From positions 1 through 13,785 of the forward strand of contig JBFHRO010000077.1 of the NCBI GenBank assembly GCA_041591635.1: DNA of 13,785 bases, in the 5' to 3' direction. The translations under genes and the position numbers were made by a program. Positions 8,189 through 13,785 of the stretch are shown here, piece by piece (the first letter of the stretch is position 1; each line of letters starts with the position of its first letter). This DNA is from JACKOD01 sp041591635 (lineage in GTDB: Bacteria > Pseudomonadota > Gammaproteobacteria > Pseudomonadales > Oleiphilaceae). The notes below the pieces were generated by a model. That model was given only the letters and a program-made list of their open reading frames with translations, searched no databases and had not been told where the DNA came from.

Positions 8189-8217
8189 TTTCATGTTGTT
8201 GTGCGCACGGGATTCAA

Positions 8218-8242
8218 ATACCTGAGTATTGTGCTTGGTTTT
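8218..8242 (+). promoter_or_regulatory. IscR type 1-like site upstream of mrp (speculative)
   Basis: The left half ATACCTGAGTA agrees with the IscR type 1 half-consensus ATASYYGACTR at 10 of 11 positions. The right half agrees at only about 6 of 11. It lies just upstream of the predicted mrp -35 box. The consensus is from memory, and one good half does not prove binding. The same bases form the small hairpin AATAC-CTGA-GTATT. Confidence 0.2.
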
Positions 8243-8245
8243 GCG

Positions 8246-8274
8246 TTGAGAAGCGGCTGTTGGGTCGATAGACT
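8246..8274 (+). promoter_or_regulatory. Candidate sigma-70 promoter for mrp
   Basis: TTGAGA (8246-8251) matches the -35 consensus at five of six bases. It is followed after 17 bases by TAGACT (8269-8274), four of six for the -10. RNA would start near 8281, about 53 bases before the mrp ATG. Confidence 0.4.
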
Positions 8275-8333
8275 ATGCACTTTCATGTTCGGTGGCTAAG
8301 CCGCCACAGCAAGCTGATTGTAGAGAGGCCATT

Positions 8334-9428
8334 ATGACAAGCATTGATCAACAGGCGCTGGAGGATGCCATCAGAGGCTACCAGGATCCCTATGTGCAGC
8401 AGGATCTCTTTGCCCTCAATGCCGTGAAGGCGGTGCTGAGCGAGCCGCAGGGGCGCGTGCGGGTTGTGCTGGAAATGCCTTATCCCTGCGCCGGCATACA
8501 AGGTGCCATGGTGCAGCTGCTGAGCAACGCGCTGGAAGATGTGGCGGGTGTTGAAGAGGTGTGCATTGAGGTGTCTTCGGTGATTGCCGCCCATTCCAAC
8601 CCGCGTAACGTACCGGCGGTGGCGGGTGTCAAAAACATCATTGCGGTTGCATCGGGTAAAGGGGGGGTAGGGAAATCGACTACCGCCATCAATCTGGCTT
8701 TGGCGCTGGCCAAAGAAGGTGCCACGGTGGGGATTCTCGATGCCGATATTTACGGGCCCAGCGTGGGGATGATGCTGGGGATACCCGAGGGTACACGCCC
8801 GGCTACCGAAGAGGGCAAGTATTTTATTCCGTTAGAGAAATACGGCATTCAGGCCATGTCGATGGCGTTCCTGGTGGATGACAACACGCCCATGGTATGG
8901 CGTGGACCCATGGTCAGTGGTGCGGTGCAGCAGTTGCTGACACAAACCCGCTGGGGTGATCTTGATTATCTGGTCATTGACATGCCACCGGGGACGGGAG
9001 ACATACAGCTCACCTTGTCGCAGCGGGTGCCGGTGACTGGAGCTGTGATCGTTACCACGCCGCAGGATCTGGCCTTGATTGACTGCAAAAAGGGTATTGA
9101 GATGTTTCGCAAGGTCGAGATCCCGGTGCTGGGCGTGATCGAAAACATGAGCGTGCATCTGTGCAGTCACTGCGGCCATGAGGACGACTTGTTTGGCTCC
9201 GGCGGCGGTGAGCGCATTGCGGCTCAGTACGAGACGGCACTGCTGGCCAAAATGCCGCTGCACAAAACCATTCGGGAGCAAACCGACAGTGGTTGTCCGA
9301 CCCTCATTGCCGCGCCCGAGAGCGAAATTGCCTTGCGCTATTGTGATGTTGCGCGAAAACTCGGTGCCACCATTGCGAAGCGGTTGGCGCGGGCCGCGCC
9401 GGCCTTTCCTGAAATCGTATTCTCATGA
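8334..9428 (+). CDS. mrp: Mrp/ApbC Fe-S cluster carrier ATPase
   Basis: Cytoplasmic P-loop NTPase that binds and transfers 4Fe-4S clusters to apoproteins, 364 residues (E. coli about 370). The N-terminal MIP18/DUF59 domain occupies about residues 5-85. The ParA/MinD-like ATPase follows: deviant Walker A GKGGVGKS (108-115), DADIYGPS (136-143) and the conserved DMPPGTGD (216-223). The cluster-binding CxxC is CSHC (Cys277 and Cys280), and the FGSGGGE segment comes after it. The ATG at 8334 has GAGAGG five bases upstream. An in-frame ATG-initiated extension to 8292 adds 14 residues unlike the family, so it was not used. The gene converges with fetB, 19 bases apart. Confidence 0.98.
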   Translation: MTSIDQQALEDAIRGYQDPYVQQDLFALNAVKAVLSEPQGRVRVVLEMPYPCAGIQGAMVQLLSNALEDVAGVEEVCIEVSSVIAAHSNPRNVPAVAGVKNIIAVASGKGGVGKSTTAINLALALAKEGATVGILDADIYGPSVGMMLGIPEGTRPATEEGKYFIPLEKYGIQAMSMAFLVDDNTPMVWRGPMVSGAVQQLLTQTRWGDLDYLVIDMPPGTGDIQLTLSQRVPVTGAVIVTTPQDLALIDCKKGIEMFRKVEIPVLGVIENMSVHLCSHCGHEDDLFGSGGGERIAAQYETALLAKMPLHKTIREQTDSGCPTLIAAPESEIALRYCDVARKLGATIAKRLARAAPAFPEIVFS

Positions 9429-9442
9429 AGGCCGGTGAGGGT

Positions 9443-9458
9443 GCCTGCTAGCGCAGGC
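9443..9458. terminator. GC-rich hairpin between convergent mrp and fetB
   Basis: GCCTGC-TAGC-GCAGGC makes a six-base-pair stem with a four-base loop. It overlaps the fetB stop codon and lies just after the mrp stop. There is no T tract on either side, so it is not a standard intrinsic terminator, though it could still slow polymerase from both directions. A nine-base direct repeat GCGCAGGCG (9451-9459 and 9466-9474) overlaps it and encodes Leu/Arg residues at the FetB C-terminus. Confidence 0.3.
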
Positions 9459-10245
9459 GGTCAAGGCGCAGGCGCTCCCGTGTATCGAACAGCCGGCGGC
9501 AACTGAGGTGAATGGCACAGAAGACGCCGGTACCCGTGCCGGCGGTGATCAGCCAGAAAATCAGGATCTGGTATTTGACTGCTTCCATGGGTGGGGTGCC
9601 ACCCAGTATCTGCCCGGTCATCATGCCGGGCAGGGAAACGAGGCCGGCCGCTGCCATGGCATTGATCGTGGGAATCATGGCCGCGCGAAAGGCTTCGGTG
9701 CGTATGCTGCTGATGGCGCTGGCGGCCGTTTCTCCCAGCATGAGGCGTTGCTCGATGAGTTGCCTTTGTGTCCAGGCGCCCTGAAGCAGGCGATCGAATC
9801 CGAGGGAAATACCGTTCAAGGTGTTTCCCAGCAGCATGCCTAGCAGTGGTATCGAATACTGCAGGCTAAACCAGGGTTGTGGTTCGATAATGACCACCAG
9901 GGCGAAGATAGCCAGCAGCACCGACGATAACAGCATGGAGATGGTGCTGGCAAAAAAGCCAAAACTGCCCCGGAACCGGCGTTTTTGCCGGGCGTTCACT
10001 TCGCGCCCGGCGGCCAGCAGCATGACAAGGGCGGCAAGCACGAAGTACAGGGGCGAGCCTCGATCGAAGAGCCATTGCAATATGTAGCCGACGGCCAATA
10101 GCTGCAACAATGACCTGATCGCGGCGATGGCGAGCGGGCGTTCAAGGGCGAGGCGCTGCATGAGGCTCAGGACGCCCAGGGCAAGCAGCAAGAGGGCAGC
10201 CAGTGCCAGGTCACCGGCATCAATAGGGATGATGTGCTGGTTCAT
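9448..10245 (-). CDS. fetB: FetB/YbbM-type ABC transporter permease (UPF0014)
   Basis: Inner-membrane permease of the UPF0014 family, 265 residues (E. coli FetB about 259). In E. coli FetAB contributes to iron export and hydrogen-peroxide tolerance; the same role here is inferred from family. About seven hydrophobic segments are visible. Conserved family blocks include LLGMLLGNTLNGISLG (134-149), a Glu/Arg-rich cytoplasmic stretch near 165-185 (LMLGETAASA), and LPGMMTGQILGG (205-216). The C-terminus is Arg-rich. It starts in an ATGA overlap with the fetA stop, showing a two-gene operon with its ATPase. Substrate is not determined by sequence. Confidence 0.9.
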   Translation of the reverse strand: MNQHIIPIDAGDLALAALLLLALGVLSLMQRLALERPLAIAAIRSLLQLLAVGYILQWLFDRGSPLYFVLAALVMLLAAGREVNARQKRRFRGSFGFFASTISMLLSSVLLAIFALVVIIEPQPWFSLQYSIPLLGMLLGNTLNGISLGFDRLLQGAWTQRQLIEQRLMLGETAASAISSIRTEAFRAAMIPTINAMAAAGLVSLPGMMTGQILGGTPPMEAVKYQILIFWLITAGTGTGVFCAIHLSCRRLFDTRERLRLDRLR

Positions 10246-10883
10246 GCAGGCTGATCCGCGGGTGGCGTTGGAAGCTGAGTCAGGATGCCGTTTTCAAGTA
10301 CAAAGCGACTGGTGGCGCTTTCCAGCCAGGCATCATCGTGACAGATCCACAAGGCACAGGCCTGATGGCGGTCAAGGTAGTGGCTGACCAAGGCCAGCAC
10401 CTGCTGGCGCGAGAGCGCATCAAGATTGGCGCCCAACTCATCCAGCAGCAATACCCTGGGCTTGTTTTCGAGCGAGCGCAGCAGGGCCAGTTTCTGTTTC
10501 TGGCCAGAGGAAAGCGTCAGTGGATCCTGCGCCAGCAGGCTTTGGTCCAGACCAAGGGATGCAAGCAACTCCCCCGAGAGTGGCTGCTTGAAGTGGTCAA
10601 GGACGCGATCACACCACCACTGGCTTTCGGCCGGCAGGTACTGTACTTGCTGACGCCAGCGGTGGGCAGGCAGGGCTTCTCGCAACTGGCGGTCGCAGCT
10701 CACCCGCCCGGTGGAGGGGATCAGATCAATGATGGCGCGACACAGAAGTGACTTGCCCGATCCCGAGGCGCCCCTGAGGATGGCTAGCGTCCTGGCGGGC
10801 AGGCAAAAGGATACGGGCTGCAGGTGGGCCACCTTGAGACCCTGAACCTCGAGCAGCGTTGCGTGGGGAGCTGTACTGTTCAT
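10242..10883 (-). CDS. fetA: FetA/YbbL-type ABC transporter ATP-binding protein
   Basis: ATPase partner of the downstream UPF0014 permease, 213 residues. Walker A GASGSGKS is at 38-45, signature LSSGQ at 124-128, Walker B VLLLDE at 144-149 and a switch histidine in WICHDD (His182). The Q-loop region reads YLPAESQWW (82-90), with no glutamine where most ABC ATPases have one. I chose the ATG at 10883 because the ABC domain begins directly after it (LLEVQGLKV). The frame stays open upstream to 11036, but that part has no similarity and would begin inside the predicted -35 box. The Shine-Dalgarno is weak. The iron role is inferred from pairing with FetB. Confidence 0.85.
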   Translation of the reverse strand: MNSTAPHATLLEVQGLKVAHLQPVSFCLPARTLAILRGASGSGKSLLCRAIIDLIPSTGRVSCDRQLREALPAHRWRQQVQYLPAESQWWCDRVLDHFKQPLSGELLASLGLDQSLLAQDPLTLSSGQKQKLALLRSLENKPRVLLLDELGANLDALSRQQVLALVSHYLDRHQACALWICHDDAWLESATSRFVLENGILTQLPTPPADQPA

Positions 10884-10960
10884 GGGCTCAAAGCCATGGG
10901 ATATCCTTGCGTGAGAGCATGAGGAATTGCCTTTAGCGGTTATTGCCTGCAGGGACTTTG

Positions 10961-10991
10961 GCCCGGTATCCCGCCAGCCGCCGGGCTTTTT
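10961..10991 (+). terminator. Intrinsic-terminator-like hairpin in the fetA leader region
   Basis: On the plus strand GCCCGG (10961-10966) pairs with CCGGGC (10981-10986) across a 14-base loop and is followed by five T residues. That is a terminator shape reading rightward, yet no rightward gene lies upstream of it. Reading leftward the same bases form a stable stem inside the predicted fetA 5' leader, without a T tract. It may shield dcd from upstream rightward transcription or act as leader structure for fetA. Confidence 0.5.
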
Positions 10992-11015
10992 AACACCGCA
11001 ATAAACGGGTATGAT
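10987..11015 (+). promoter_or_regulatory. Candidate promoter for dcd
   Basis: TATGAT (11010-11015) is a good -10 box. The -35 is poor: TTTTTA at 10987-10992 with 17-base spacing, or TTTAAC with 15. RNA would begin near 11022, about 40 bases before dcd. It overlaps the predicted leftward fetA promoter. Confidence 0.4.
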
Positions 11016-11041
11016 TTTACACCAGTTTTTATTCATACCAA
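11014..11041 (-). promoter_or_regulatory. Candidate promoter for fetAB
   Basis: On the minus strand TTGGTA (11036-11041) is followed after 16 bases by TAAAAT (11014-11019), five of six for the -10. RNA would start near 11007 and give a leader of about 124 bases containing the GCCCGG/CCGGGC stem. Its -10 box shares bases with the dcd -10 box. Confidence 0.45.
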
Positions 11042-11062
11042 CGACCAGGTGGAAATGACACG

Positions 11063-11629
11063 ATGAGCATCAAATCCGACAAGTGGATTTGTCGTATGGC
11101 GCAACAGCACGGCATGATCGAACCCTTTGAAGCGAAGCAAGTGAGAGAGTCGGCCAATGGCAAGGTGATTTCCTACGGTACTTCCAGTTATGGTTACGAT
11201 GTTCGCTGCAGTAACGAGTTCAAGATTTTTACCAACGTACATTCCGTGACGGTTGATCCCAAGCACTTTGATGCCCAGAGTTTTGTCGATATCACCAGCG
11301 ATGTGTGCATCATTCCCCCCAACTCCTTTGCGCTGGCGCGAACCGTTGAATATTTCCGGATTCCGCGCAATGTATTGACCATTTGCCTTGGCAAGTCGAC
11401 CTATGCCCGCTGCGGAATCATTGTCAATGTGACACCGCTTGAGCCGGAATGGGAGGGGCATGTAACGCTCGAATTCTCCAATACCACCAATCTGCCGGCA
11501 AAAATCTACGCCAATGAAGGTGTGGCCCAAATGCTGTTTTTTGAGTCAGATGAGGTGTGTGAGACCAGCTATCGGGACCGGGGTGGCAAGTATCAGGGCC
11601 AGGTGGGCGTGACGCTGCCCAAGGCTTGA
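11063..11629 (+). CDS. dcd: dCTP deaminase
   Basis: Deaminates dCTP to dUTP for thymidylate synthesis, 188 residues. This is the shorter form seen in Pseudomonas and relatives (E. coli Dcd is about 193). The active-site block GKSTYARCG (110-118) supplies Ser112 and Arg116, and VTLEFSN (134-140) holds Glu137, equivalent to the catalytic Glu138 of E. coli. SSYGYDVR (41-48) and the C-terminal lid segment DRGGKYQGQ (172-180) are also conserved. AGGTGGA lies about 9 bases before the ATG at 11063. The gene is divergent from fetA and is followed by its own terminator, so it is probably monocistronic. Confidence 0.98.
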   Translation: MSIKSDKWICRMAQQHGMIEPFEAKQVRESANGKVISYGTSSYGYDVRCSNEFKIFTNVHSVTVDPKHFDAQSFVDITSDVCIIPPNSFALARTVEYFRIPRNVLTICLGKSTYARCGIIVNVTPLEPEWEGHVTLEFSNTTNLPAKIYANEGVAQMLFFESDEVCETSYRDRGGKYQGQVGVTLPKA

Positions 11630-11669
11630 TATTGCTGCAGGTACGCCAGGATAGGCTATAGTGTCACAG

Positions 11670-11693
11670 GCCGCTATTTTCAGCGGCTTTTTT
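11670..11693 (+). terminator. Intrinsic terminator after dcd
   Basis: GCCGCT (11670-11675) pairs with AGCGGC (11682-11687) over a six-base loop and is followed directly by six T residues. It lies 40 bases after the dcd stop on the same strand, a textbook position. Confidence 0.85.
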
Positions 11694-11773
11694 GTCGCTT
11701 CCTGCGAGTGTCACGGGGGCGGCAATCAAGGGACGCGGGTTGAGGTTGTAGCCGCAATGGGTTTGCAGCAAGC

Positions 11774-11782
11774 TGGTAAAAT
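11774..11782 (+). promoter_or_regulatory. Extended -10 element just before the aldolase-like gene
   Basis: TGGTAAAAT fits the extended -10 form (TG, one base, then TAAAAT). I see no -35 at suitable spacing. The predicted RNA start (about 11789) is only a few bases before the GTG at 11792, so the transcript would be almost leaderless. Confidence 0.35.
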
Positions 11783-11791
11783 CGTGGCGTT

Positions 11792-12454
11792 GTGAGTGAA
11801 ATTGAAGGTGTAATCAAATATCAACTTGAGCTGGATGCCGTGGATCTTGCACAGCTCGATGCAGGCATGGAAGGCATTGTCTGCGAACTGGATCAGTGGC
11901 GGCAGATATTGCTGCGTCTGGGGCTGGTGGGGCAGGATCCGGCGCGCTATCAAGGCCTGGGTTTTGGCAATTTGTCCAGGCGCTACAAGAGCAACGGTCA
12001 GTTTATCATTACCGGAACCCAAACCAGTGGACTTCCCTGGTTGAGCGTGCGGGATTGCGCACTGGTGGTGGACTTTGACAGCCATGCCAACCGGTTGTGT
12101 GCAAAGGGCCTGACTCCGCCGTCGTCGGAAGCCATGACGCACGCCGTGCTGTATCGGAAGTCCATCGCGGTGGGTGCGGTCGTCCATGTGCACAGCCCCC
12201 TGATATGGCGGCTGCGCGATGCCCTGGAGTTGTGGCAGATCAGTGCGGCCATTGAGTATGGTACACCGGCGATGGCGCAGGCCGTGTCCCGCTTGTGGGA
12301 TGCTCATGCAGATCAAGGCTGTGGTATTTTCGTTATGTGCGGCCATCAGGATGGCGTGGTAGCCTGGGGTGACAGTACCCACAGTGCCTGTATGGCCCTC
12401 ATCAAGACCTATCACCGGGCGCATCGGTTTGAGCATGGTTTTGATGCGTTGTAA
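11792..12454 (+). CDS. Class II aldolase/adducin-family protein
   Basis: Zinc-dependent class II aldolase/adducin fold, 220 residues, related to FucA, AraD and MtnB. Seen here are the phosphate-loop block GFGNLS (57-62) and TGTQTSG (74-80). PSSE (110-113) carries the likely catalytic Glu113, VHVHSP (131-136) carries His132 and His134, and CGHQDGVVAWG (183-193) carries His185. The Glu and three metal-ligand histidines of FucA therefore all appear kept, so an active enzyme is likely. TGTQTSG differs from the usual ITPSG, and the substrate cannot be named. An in-frame TAA at 11777 makes the GTG at 11792 the first usable start; no Shine-Dalgarno precedes it. GTG 11840 or ATG 11867 are later alternatives. 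It follows the dcd terminator and precedes the DUF416 gene by 62 bases. Confidence 0.85.
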   Translation: MSEIEGVIKYQLELDAVDLAQLDAGMEGIVCELDQWRQILLRLGLVGQDPARYQGLGFGNLSRRYKSNGQFIITGTQTSGLPWLSVRDCALVVDFDSHANRLCAKGLTPPSSEAMTHAVLYRKSIAVGAVVHVHSPLIWRLRDALELWQISAAIEYGTPAMAQAVSRLWDAHADQGCGIFVMCGHQDGVVAWGDSTHSACMALIKTYHRAHRFEHGFDAL

Positions 12455-12501
12455 TAACCTTCTGGATGCAGCTTGCTCTTGCCTCTAGCCCTTATGGTTC
12501 G

Positions 12502-12514
12502 TCCCTTGGAGGGA
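12502..12514 (+). promoter_or_regulatory. Shine-Dalgarno of the DUF416 gene inside a small hairpin
   Basis: TCCCT-TGG-AGGGA can fold into a five-base-pair stem that includes the GGAGGG Shine-Dalgarno (12508-12513), three bases before the GTG at 12517. This strong ribosome site decides the start in favour of GTG 12517 over the upstream ATG at 12466. The hairpin might limit initiation, but it is short. Confidence 0.4.
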
Positions 12515-12516
12515 GT

Positions 12517-13158
12517 GTGAAACATCACAAGTTTGGTAACTATGTCAAGCAGTTAAAAGGCTGGCGCGAGGCCGTGTTTATTTTGGCGTTGGCGCAGCGC
12601 GCTGCGCCCAATTATCAGTTGTTTGCCGAAGCCGTGGATCTGGCCGGTGCAGAGGCGGTTGCACCTAACCTGGCCAGCTTCTGGCAACTGCTGGCAGAGC
12701 GCATCCCCGAAGCCACATTGGTACAGTGGCTGGATGCACTGCACGATGCCACACCACAGGAGCAAGCGTACGACCTTTTTGGTGTCTATCCCGCCAGCGA
12801 TTTCTGTGCTTTGTATGAGCAGGCATTACTGGCCCAGATCAATCCCGACAAGGCGCGTGGTCAGGAGGCCGCCGAGCGGTCGTTGCAAACCGTTATGACG
12901 TTTCTTGAAATGTCCCAAGGGGAGGGCTTGCCGGATCACAAGTTGATCAAGTTGTTTGATAACAGCCCCTTGATGAAGCGTGAACTCGAATTCCAGAAGG
13001 ATCTGGTGTATCGCTTGCGTAAACAGGCTTTTCCGTCCGCGTCGTTTCTCGCCGAGTTGTGTGAGCTGGCAACGGATGAGGGGGTCAGCAACATCGGAAT
13101 TTGTCTGGCAGATGAGGAGGTGCAGGAAGTGCCGGACGAGGCGGATAAGCAACCATGA
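12517..13158 (+). CDS. DUF416 family protein (YjaG-like)
   Basis: Member of the DUF416 family typified by E. coli YjaG; molecular function is not known to me. About 213 residues from this start. Shared features include an N-terminal GWREAVFILALAQRAAPNY (compare the YjaG pattern of a Trp, hydrophobic helix, Arg, Pro-Asn-Tyr), the central YDLFGVYPASDFCALYEQA block, and the C-terminal ESNIGI-like SNIGICLADEE. The protein looks all-helical and cytoplasmic, with no signal peptide and no obvious catalytic motif. The GTG at 12517 has a GGAGGG Shine-Dalgarno. An ATG at 12466 would add 17 residues outside the family region and has a poor ribosome site. The stop overlaps the avtA start as ATGA. Confidence 0.85.
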   Translation: MKHHKFGNYVKQLKGWREAVFILALAQRAAPNYQLFAEAVDLAGAEAVAPNLASFWQLLAERIPEATLVQWLDALHDATPQEQAYDLFGVYPASDFCALYEQALLAQINPDKARGQEAAERSLQTVMTFLEMSQGEGLPDHKLIKLFDNSPLMKRELEFQKDLVYRLRKQAFPSASFLAELCELATDEGVSNIGICLADEEVQEVPDEADKQP

Positions 13159-13785
13159 AGTTATCAGCCTTTGGCGAGAAGTTCACTGCCGCAGCGGGAA
13201 TCACTTCCTTGATGAAGGATCTGGGGGCAGCGCTGACCGAAGGTTCGGATCTGGTGATGATGGGCGGGGGAAATCCCGGGCATATACCCGAAATTCACGA
13301 CTGCCTCAAAGCCGCCATGCAGCGTGTTCTGGGCAGCCCGCAGGAATTTGCACAACTGGTTGGGGTTTATGATCCCCCACAGGGCGATCAGTGCTTTATT
13401 GGTCATCTGGTTAACCTGTTGAACGACACCTATGGCTGGGGTCTTGGCACGCAGAATGTGGCGTTAACCAATGGCAGTCAGTCGGCATTTTTCATGCTGT
13501 TCAACCTGCTCGCCGGAACCGGGTCTGACGGTGTGCGCCGGGTGATTCAGCTCCCCATGGCACCGGAATACATAGGGTATGCCGATGCCGGCATTGAGCC
13601 GGACATGTTTCACGCCACCCGGCCCCTTATTGACCGGCTGGACGAGCACAGCTTCAAATACCGGGTGGATTTTGATGCGTTGGAGATTCGTGAGGATGCG
13701 GGTGCCATCTGCGTGTCCCGGCCGACCAACCCTACCGGCAACCTGCTGACCGATGCCGAGGTGGCACAGCTTGATCGTCTGGCTC
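13155..13785 (+). CDS. avtA: Valine-pyruvate aminotransferase (N-terminal half, runs off the window)
   Basis: PLP-dependent class I/II aminotransferase that makes valine from 2-ketoisovalerate with alanine as donor. The first 210 residues are present; E. coli AvtA has about 417. Characteristic AvtA segments are MMGGGNPGHIPE near residue 35, YDPPQGD, the cofactor-binding TNGSQSAFF near residue 105, and SRPTNPTGN near residue 195, which supplies the NPTG motif common to this aminotransferase class. The PLP-binding lysine lies beyond the right edge. The ATG at 13155 overlaps the DUF416 stop as ATGA, so translation is probably coupled; no strong Shine-Dalgarno of its own is visible. Confidence 0.93.
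   Translation, partial: MKLSAFGEKFTAAAGITSLMKDLGAALTEGSDLVMMGGGNPGHIPEIHDCLKAAMQRVLGSPQEFAQLVGVYDPPQGDQCFIGHLVNLLNDTYGWGLGTQNVALTNGSQSAFFMLFNLLAGTGSDGVRRVIQLPMAPEYIGYADAGIEPDMFHATRPLIDRLDEHSFKYRVDFDALEIREDAGAICVSRPTNPTGNLLTDAEVAQLDRLA

Larger units (their letters stand above)
8017..8333. other. Divergent intergenic region between metG and mrp
   Basis: These 317 bases contain no plausible gene. They hold a candidate metG promoter and a candidate mrp promoter facing away from each other. There are also two inverted repeats: TCCGGG-N10-CCCGGA (8167-8188) and AATAC-CTGA-GTATT (8217-8230). The stretch next to metG (about 8017-8100) would be its transcribed leader; I see no recognisable riboswitch or T-box in it. 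Confidence 0.6.

Noticed and set aside
10884..11036. N-terminal extension of FetA by 51 residues.
   Set aside because: The extra residues are not ABC-like, would start inside the predicted -35 element, and cover the terminator-like stem.
11055..11066. Three-codon frame ATG ACA CGA TGA overlapping the dcd start.
   Set aside because: The AGGTGG motif is too close to this ATG and well spaced for the dcd ATG, so it is probably chance.
11726..12436. Minus-strand open frame of 236 codons opposite the aldolase-like gene.
   Set aside because: The plus-strand gene carries the complete class II aldolase motif set; the opposite frame has none.
1..13785. Search for a novel defence system, prophage, insertion sequence, CRISPR array or biosynthetic cluster.
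   Set aside because: Nearly every coding stretch belongs to a known housekeeping or well-known family. I saw no transposase, integrase, repeat array or unassigned large gene.

Overview
The window is a compact stretch of bacterial core genome, moderately GC-rich, with closely packed genes. The gene set is typical of Gammaproteobacteria: a complete rsx/rnf operon ending in nth, metG with a C-terminal tRNA-binding domain, mrp/apbC, the 188-residue form of dcd, a DUF416 (YjaG-like) protein and the valine-pyruvate aminotransferase avtA. Protein similarities and the metG/mrp/dcd neighbourhood recall Pseudomonas and marine relatives of the Pseudomonadales or Cellvibrionales. That placement is inference from memory and stops at class level with confidence.

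Layout. Positions 1-8016 are all on the minus strand and read from right to left: metG, rsxA, rsxB, rsxC, rsxD, rsxG, rsxE and the start of nth, which leaves the window. From rsxB to rsxE most genes overlap or nearly touch (ATGA or GTGA overlaps), so they form one translationally coupled unit. metG lies 53 bases before rsxA with only a weak hairpin between, so metG probably shares the transcript. A 317-base divergent intergenic region (8017-8333) holds candidate promoters for metG (leftward) and mrp (rightward). mrp converges on a leftward fetA-fetB pair (iron-export ABC transporter type). fetA is divergent from dcd, and their predicted promoters overlap. An intrinsic terminator follows dcd. 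After it, a rightward group holds a class II aldolase-family protein, a DUF416 protein and avtA (cut by the window end).

How the genes work together. RsxABCDGE is a membrane electron-transfer complex with many Fe-S and flavin sites: it keeps SoxR reduced in E. coli, and its Rnf homologues couple ferredoxin and NAD to ion pumping. Mrp carries Fe-S clusters, Nth contains a 4Fe-4S cluster, and FetAB-type pumps relieve excess iron. The left two thirds therefore has an iron/Fe-S theme interleaved with housekeeping genes (metG, dcd). The right-hand trio has no established common pathway.

I found no phage, insertion sequence, CRISPR array, tRNA or rRNA, and no convincing undescribed system. The points worth a second look are modest: a two-copy coiled-coil repeat in the RsxC tail, a structured fetA leader with overlapping divergent promoters, an odd Q-loop in FetA, a near-leaderless GTG start for the aldolase-like gene, an IscR-like half site before mrp, and the overlap of a DUF416 gene with avtA.
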